In this document: piece by piece, positions 31,401-39,720 of the stretch
How the letters are laid out: each line of letters begins with the position of its first letter
Numbering within the stretch: the stretch's first letter is position 1
NCBI GenBank assembly: GCA_001579985.1
Contig: LRSR01008919.1
Span: 1-39,720, forward strand
Source of the DNA: Hypsibius dujardini
Taxonomy: Eukaryota > Tardigrada > Eutardigrada > Parachela > Hypsibiidae
DNA: 39,720 bases
Reading direction: 5' to 3'
The notes under the pieces: model-generated
What the model saw: only the letters and a program-made list of their open reading frames with translations
Database searches by the model: none
Told to the model about the DNA's origin: nothing
Translations under genes and position numbers: made by a program

Positions 31401-33032
31401 TTTCTACGATCAGGTAAAGCAAGCATGACTCCATTAAAAATATTTTTACTCCTCGAGTTTCGATTAGATTACAACAAAACCTTTTGAAATCAATTGTCGA
31501 GAGATAAATGTTTATTATGATGATAAAAGATTAGAAAAAAATGTAATTGGAACCGTGATATGAACAAGTGACATTAATTTCAGTTTGCCCCTCGTTTACC
31601 GTAATGTTTTGGGTTAATTATTGTACTAATTACAACTGAAATAACAGTAATATAATTTGTTGCCGAAAACACTTAAATATCAGATTATTGAGTAGATTTT
31701 CGCAAAAAAATATTACTTTGTCATTAATAGGTTGATTTCTGTTACTCCAAAAGTTAATTACTTAACCGTAACAATACTTAAGAGGTAATCTAATTTGGCA
31801 ATTGAGAGCATACTCAAAAGGGATGGGTAAGAAGAGCTGTTGTGATTTCTTGAGAACTAATAGTGCATGTAATTGTTGCAAGCAAAAATTAAAATGTTTA
31901 GCAGCAGATTATTTTTCTAGCTTTTCTCGCTCGCGATCGCAAGGTATGTACCATCGCCATAGTTGGAGTCTAGGAGTCGGCGGTAGATGGTGGACTCCTT
32001 GCCGCGATTCGGGAGGGCAATGTTATTGCAGAATCCGCTCATGCTGCGGTATTTGGTGTGGGCGCATTGCGGGAGCGTGCGCAAGTTGAAGGGATCGGCC
32101 AGGGAAACCAGTGCGCGCCTGGATTAAAAACACACAACAACAAATATCACTGCACCGAAAGCTGCTCTATTCGCACTTGCACACTGTGATTAATAATTAA
32201 AAGTTCCTTACTCTTTCGGAAATGGACAAAGTGAGCGAAATTGCGGTACTGCCAATCCACGAAGACCGACTGCGAAGAACTGGCGTTTCCCGCGCAACTT
32301 TTGGCTGCAAAAATGGAAAGAAAAGGTTCAATTTCCGCACGACTGATTTTTCGTCATCACTTCCAGAGCGCCTGAATTACAAAATGTACAAGTTTTTGTT
32401 GGAAATCATTCATTAAAAACTTTAATTTTAAGTTTGGTAAATTTTTTATATAATATTTTTTAAATAATTTGATTGGTTTAATTTTTCAGTTTTTCCTCAC
32501 CCCCAAAGTCGCGGTCTCACCTTTCCGCGATACCCTTGGTGATATCTAACAGGACGTTGGCCTGCTGACTCACCGGCACCACTCGCTGCATCATGGCACC
32601 GAATCTCCCCAAGCCCGCAGCAGCGCTCCCATTCTCCACCACCGGGAACTGGCTCGCCACAATCAAGGGTTCCTTGAAATCTCTCTTCGATTTCGAGAAG
32701 TCGGGATTTTCCGTGCCGTCGACGACATCGTCGTACGATTGCCCTTCCAACGGCACGCCAAAAAGCTCCTCCGCGCGATGCCGACCGTTGGTGACCAGAC
32801 CGCTGATGAAATCGTTGCTGAACTCGGGAAAACGTGAACTCAACGTCGTCTCATCCTCCAGGAGCTCCAGGAGCTCGCGATTGACCCGCGACACTTCTTT
32901 CGGCAGTTCTGGATTAGGATCCGATGGGGGGCCTGAAAGATCCGTATTCTGATCCTTCTCCACGGATGCTCCAAGGGCAGTGGCACATTGTAGGACAAGG
33001 AGAAAGAGCGGGAAGGGATGGAAAATTGTCAT
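25416..33032 (-). CDS. Secreted animal heme peroxidase, non-covalent-heme type
   Basis: Fourteen exons, about 790 residues: 32521-33032, 32212-32304, 31952-32118, 30645-30757, 30531-30569, about 30306-30425, about 29826-29941, 29203-29256, 28931-29061, 28330-28482, 27014-27546, 26227-26399, 25962-26064, 25416-25482. Phases agree everywhere except between exons 6 and 7. The ATG at 33032 begins a signal peptide ([20 protein letters not shown]) followed by an acidic propeptide-like stretch. Peroxidase landmarks in order: [18 protein letters not shown], distal-His FGQFVAHDM (in a 39-base exon), CC...[28 protein letters not shown] (catalytic Arg), [16 protein letters not shown] (proximal His), [23 protein letters not shown]. 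It should oxidise substrates with hydrogen peroxide outside the cell. Myeloperoxidase Asp94, Glu242 and Met243 correspond to Ala, Val and Gln, so heme is probably not ester-linked. Some arthropod chorion-type and peroxinectin-like enzymes share this, as I recall. Confidence 0.93.
26398..26556. repeat. Tandem repeats duplicating the peroxidase intron 11 acceptor
   Basis: Units of about 22 and 44 bases built on TTTCACAAGATTGTGAG and CCTGAGAAAAA.ACATGTA sit directly upstream (in gene sense) of exon 26227-26399. The true acceptor motif TTTTTCTCAG recurs intact 44 bases further upstream at about 26443. Confidence 0.7.
27570..28125. repeat. CTGT/GTCT tetranucleotide-like tract in peroxidase intron 10
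   Basis: The intron between exons 27014-27546 and 28330-28482 is largely degenerate TGTC, TTTG and ACTG units (GTCTGTCTACCTG-like). Similar tracts lie in other introns (28570-28870, 36105-36540, 38560-38820), which suggests one expanding simple-sequence family. Confidence 0.7.
28570..28870. repeat. CTGT/GCCT tetranucleotide-like tract in peroxidase intron 9
   Basis: Degenerate GTCTGCCT units fill the intron between exons 28330-28482 and 28931-29061. Open frames across it are rich in Ser, Cys and Leu and are artefacts. Confidence 0.7.
29628..29719. repeat. Dispersed repeat, copy 2
   Basis: Diverged copy of 9032-9125, located in peroxidase intron 7. Shared blocks are CGTAGCTCCGCCCC, CAATCGAT and TCAAGAAAATT in the same order. 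Confidence 0.5.
30168..30283. repeat. Three-copy tandem repeat in peroxidase intron 6
   Basis: About three copies of a unit of 45-50 bases with TTTTGCA and AATTTTAAGTTAATATA blocks. They lie between exon 6 and exon 7, whose junction could not be resolved. Confidence 0.6.
30794..30841. repeat. 20-base direct repeats in peroxidase intron 3
   Basis: Two perfect copies and one partial copy of ATTCTCATACAAGAATTCTA. Confidence 0.8.
31019..31595. mobile_element. 577-bp MITE-like element with 27-bp terminal inverted repeats
   Basis: Bases 31019-31045 and 31569-31595 are reverse complements at 26 of 27 positions (ACGAGG.GCAAACTGAAAT and on). The element sits in peroxidase intron 3 (30758-31951), where it is presumably spliced out. 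It has no open frame of note. Flanks read TTAT and TTAC, so no exact target duplication is claimed. Confidence 0.7.
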
Positions 33033-34308
33033 TTTTTCTATAGATAAAGGGAGCAAATATTGGTATTTTTTACGAGCCAAATAAACAGCTTTAATTATGA
33101 CTGTACTGTTTCACGGAATACTTGATAGCCATTCAATGAGCATAAAAAGACATGGACCTTATGTGCCTCGCATGTCGAGAAGGTTCGTTTCCTAGAAATG
33201 TTGGAATTTTGTTATACAATCTAGTTTCCTCGAATAAAAGAAGACTCCACTTGAGAGTTTAGACATTCAACTTTCACGGTCAAGGAGACAATGGTATATT
33301 GAGTGTATGTCCTGCTGGGGATATTCCAGCATGAGTGACCACTTGACCACAATCTGATCTGAGACATACGAACATGCCACAGTGCAGAGTGACGGACGAA
33401 CGTACTGTGACTGACGGACGAACGTACTGTGACAGACTGACATGACGGTTTGGTTTGAGTGTTGGACTCCAAAACTACAGTTACGTATAGGTGGCGGTAG
33501 TGACTGGGGGTGGGGGTCCTTTTAGCCTCCTGAGGTGGAGACCATTTCACCACTGCATGTCTTAAAAATCGTGTACTAGTAATGTGAAACTGGAACGTTA
33601 GCTTTTTTAGGTCCGGCAAGATTCATAGGAACCCGAGTCTTTGAATTCGAATTAGAGTGGCGCCATCTATACATTGCACACAAAAGTGCGCGCAGTGCAC
33701 AAGTTATATGCCATGCTCAGTGCACACGATGAACTTGCACAGTCAGCATCAGGAACGTGAGTGAACCCCGAGAACTCCACCATTTTTGCTATCATTCCTC
33801 CCCGCTGGCTAAACTTCCGCGATATCTTTGTTGGTAAAAAATCAAGGTGATCATCTGTGGTAAGTCCAACTTAGTGTTTAATTGGCCCTTTTCGTTTTCG
33901 ATATTTTTGGTGGATCTCCAAAATTCTTAATGGGTCGTTAAGCGAAAATTATTCTCCCCTATGGAATGTCCCTTTTTTGCCATGTTTTTTATATTTTAAA
34001 GAAGACAAACATATTGGCTATTATGTTTAAAATAGAGTAGCTTGAATTTGAGAGAATGTTTTGGAGAAATAACTTGTATCCTACATTGACGATTTCTGCG
34101 GTAGCAATCAACCAATCAATCAGTGTCCTGGTTGGGTAAACTATCCTGAATTGATTTGTTAGTTAAAATGGGAATTTACCTGTTTTCTCTCTTTTTCTTC
34201 ATGCGCAACGCAATTTTTTCAAAAGGAAAATTATTGCTCATGTTTTTCCAGTATACTTTGGTATGATTTGGATCGATTTTAACTCACATTTTCATCCATT
34301 TTCTCTAG
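33033..34308. other. Head-to-head spacer between peroxidase and U2AF2
   Basis: The spacer must contain both promoters. A strong donor (GTGGTAAGTCC, exon end 33859) and an acceptor (TTCTCTAG, exon start 34309) suggest an untranslated first exon of U2AF2 ending at 33859 and a leader intron 33860-34308. A short direct repeat of GGACGAACGTACTGTGAC lies near 33393-33432. No coding sequence is supported. Confidence 0.5.
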
Positions 34309-34421
34309 GCGATCTCGACAGCGTAAATCAATCAATCAACGTGACGTTTTGCATTGGAAGCGTTGCAACCGTTGAAATCAACTAATCAATCAACGGCTCC
34401 ATCCCTCTAGTCTTGCAAGAA

Positions 34422-37714
<3,293 letters not shown>

Positions 37715-38287
37715 GACATCGCAATTGCAATCGTACAGTTGTCTGGGTCTGTCTGGAAGACGACATTGTTGTTCGGTCTCCTGGAGGTTATCCATTTTTT
37801 TCGTTATTCATCAACACATTGGTTTCCGCTTTACACATGTACCTCTCTCTCTCTCTCTCTGAAACTGCAAAATTGCTTGTGGTGTTTTTTTGTTTTTGTG
37901 CAGTTCGTCGCTCGTCCCCTTAGCCAAGATATTGACGCTGTCTCTGTACAGAAGTCTTTGACTGTGTCTGCTTTTTAGTGCAATTATTCATATCTGGGGA
38001 GAAAAATACACAATAAGGAATGACAGAAACGGCAAAAAAATATCATTCTATAATTCTCCTCGAAACGACGACTCGATGTGACGATACACAAATCAGTAAC
38101 CACAATACAGAAAAAGATTCCAGGAAAACGCAACAATGAGACTAGCTAAATTCCGTGCGCTTTTAAAGCAGAGAAAAGTGCAATTGCGTACATCAATTGA
38201 TTGATTGATTGTCGCGTAAAAATAGTCTGTCTGGCCTCGATATCGATGCGAAAGATGATAGGGCAGCGGTGTGCTCCGAGCTCGATG
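37715..38287. other. Tail-to-tail spacer of U2AF2 and TMBIM genes
   Basis: Only 573 bases separate the two stop codons, so the 3' untranslated regions must be short or overlap. It holds a (CT)n run near 37845-37860 and an ATCAATTGATTGATTGATT motif near 38190. No classical AATAAA was identified with confidence. Confidence 0.5.
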
Positions 38288-39524
<1,237 letters not shown>

Positions 39525-39720
39525 CTACGACAAAAGATAATAATGAACAAACCGGCGAAAAAAAACCCTAGTATTTTCGGTGGCCGGGTACAGAGGCGCG
39601 CCGAGCCTCAGCTGGAGGGTGGTGCAGTTTACAGTAGCGCGGTGCTACTGGCTAATCTCTAATTACGTTACTAAAAGTGCACTGCCGACTCGATAAAAAA
39701 ATTGTCTGTCTGTCTGTCTG
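39525..39720. other. Intron or 5' part of the TMBIM gene
   Basis: No further TMBIM exon is recognised here. A TCGTAG acceptor at 39525-39530 starts the first visible exon, so this is probably intron. It ends in (GTCT)n. Confidence 0.4.

Noticed and set aside
32212-32304. Alternative frame of peroxidase exon 2 with a Cys and [15 protein letters not shown]
   Set aside because: It would need a weaker acceptor inside the exon and breaks phase with exon 3; the frame using the TTTTGCAG acceptor agrees with both neighbours.
39703-39720. (GTCT)n and other four-base repeats as possible CRISPR units
   Set aside because: They are simple-sequence DNA with no spacer structure, in a eukaryotic genome.

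Overview
This is a stretch of nuclear DNA from an invertebrate animal. The genes are broken into many short exons with canonical GT/AG introns. They encode animal families: two four-repeat annexins, a secreted animal heme peroxidase, the splicing factor U2AF large subunit, and a Lifeguard/TMBIM membrane protein. Introns and spacers carry simple repeats and miniature or foldback transposons. The peroxidase type would fit an arthropod, tardigrade or other ecdysozoan, but the sequence alone does not fix the phylum.

Layout. 1-3.1 kb: no gene seen. 3.1-6.3 kb: two intronless paralogous genes for small secreted Cys/Gly/Ala-rich proteins (89 and 95 aa), followed by a short hairpin whose arms are sense and antisense copies of their signal-peptide coding start. 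7.5-8.4 kb (minus): fragments of an unidentified multi-pass membrane protein, model incomplete. 9.4-13.2 kb (minus): annexin 'B', 359 aa, 7 exons, all four type II calcium motifs degenerate. 13.2-20.1 kb: transposon-rich spacer with a foldback element containing an assembly scar, a LINE C-terminal fragment, inverted-repeat elements and a tetranucleotide-like repeat. 20.1-23.3 kb (minus): annexin 'A', 319 aa, 7 exons, with intact calcium motifs. 24.1-24.8 kb: foldback element with a 9-bp target duplication. 25.4-33.0 kb (minus): heme peroxidase, 14 exons, about 790 aa, lacking the residues that attach heme covalently in myeloperoxidase. 34.4-37.7 kb (plus): U2AF2, 4 coding exons, 505 aa. 38.3 kb to the window end (minus): TMBIM/Lifeguard gene, its 5' part outside the window.

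The annexins are a tandem duplication: same strand, matching exon sizes in the second half. Peroxidase and U2AF2 are head to head. U2AF2 and TMBIM are tail to tail. Nothing suggests these genes form one pathway. The most unusual locus is 3.1-6.3 kb, where a putative self-targeting hairpin lies next to a tandem family of secreted proteins.
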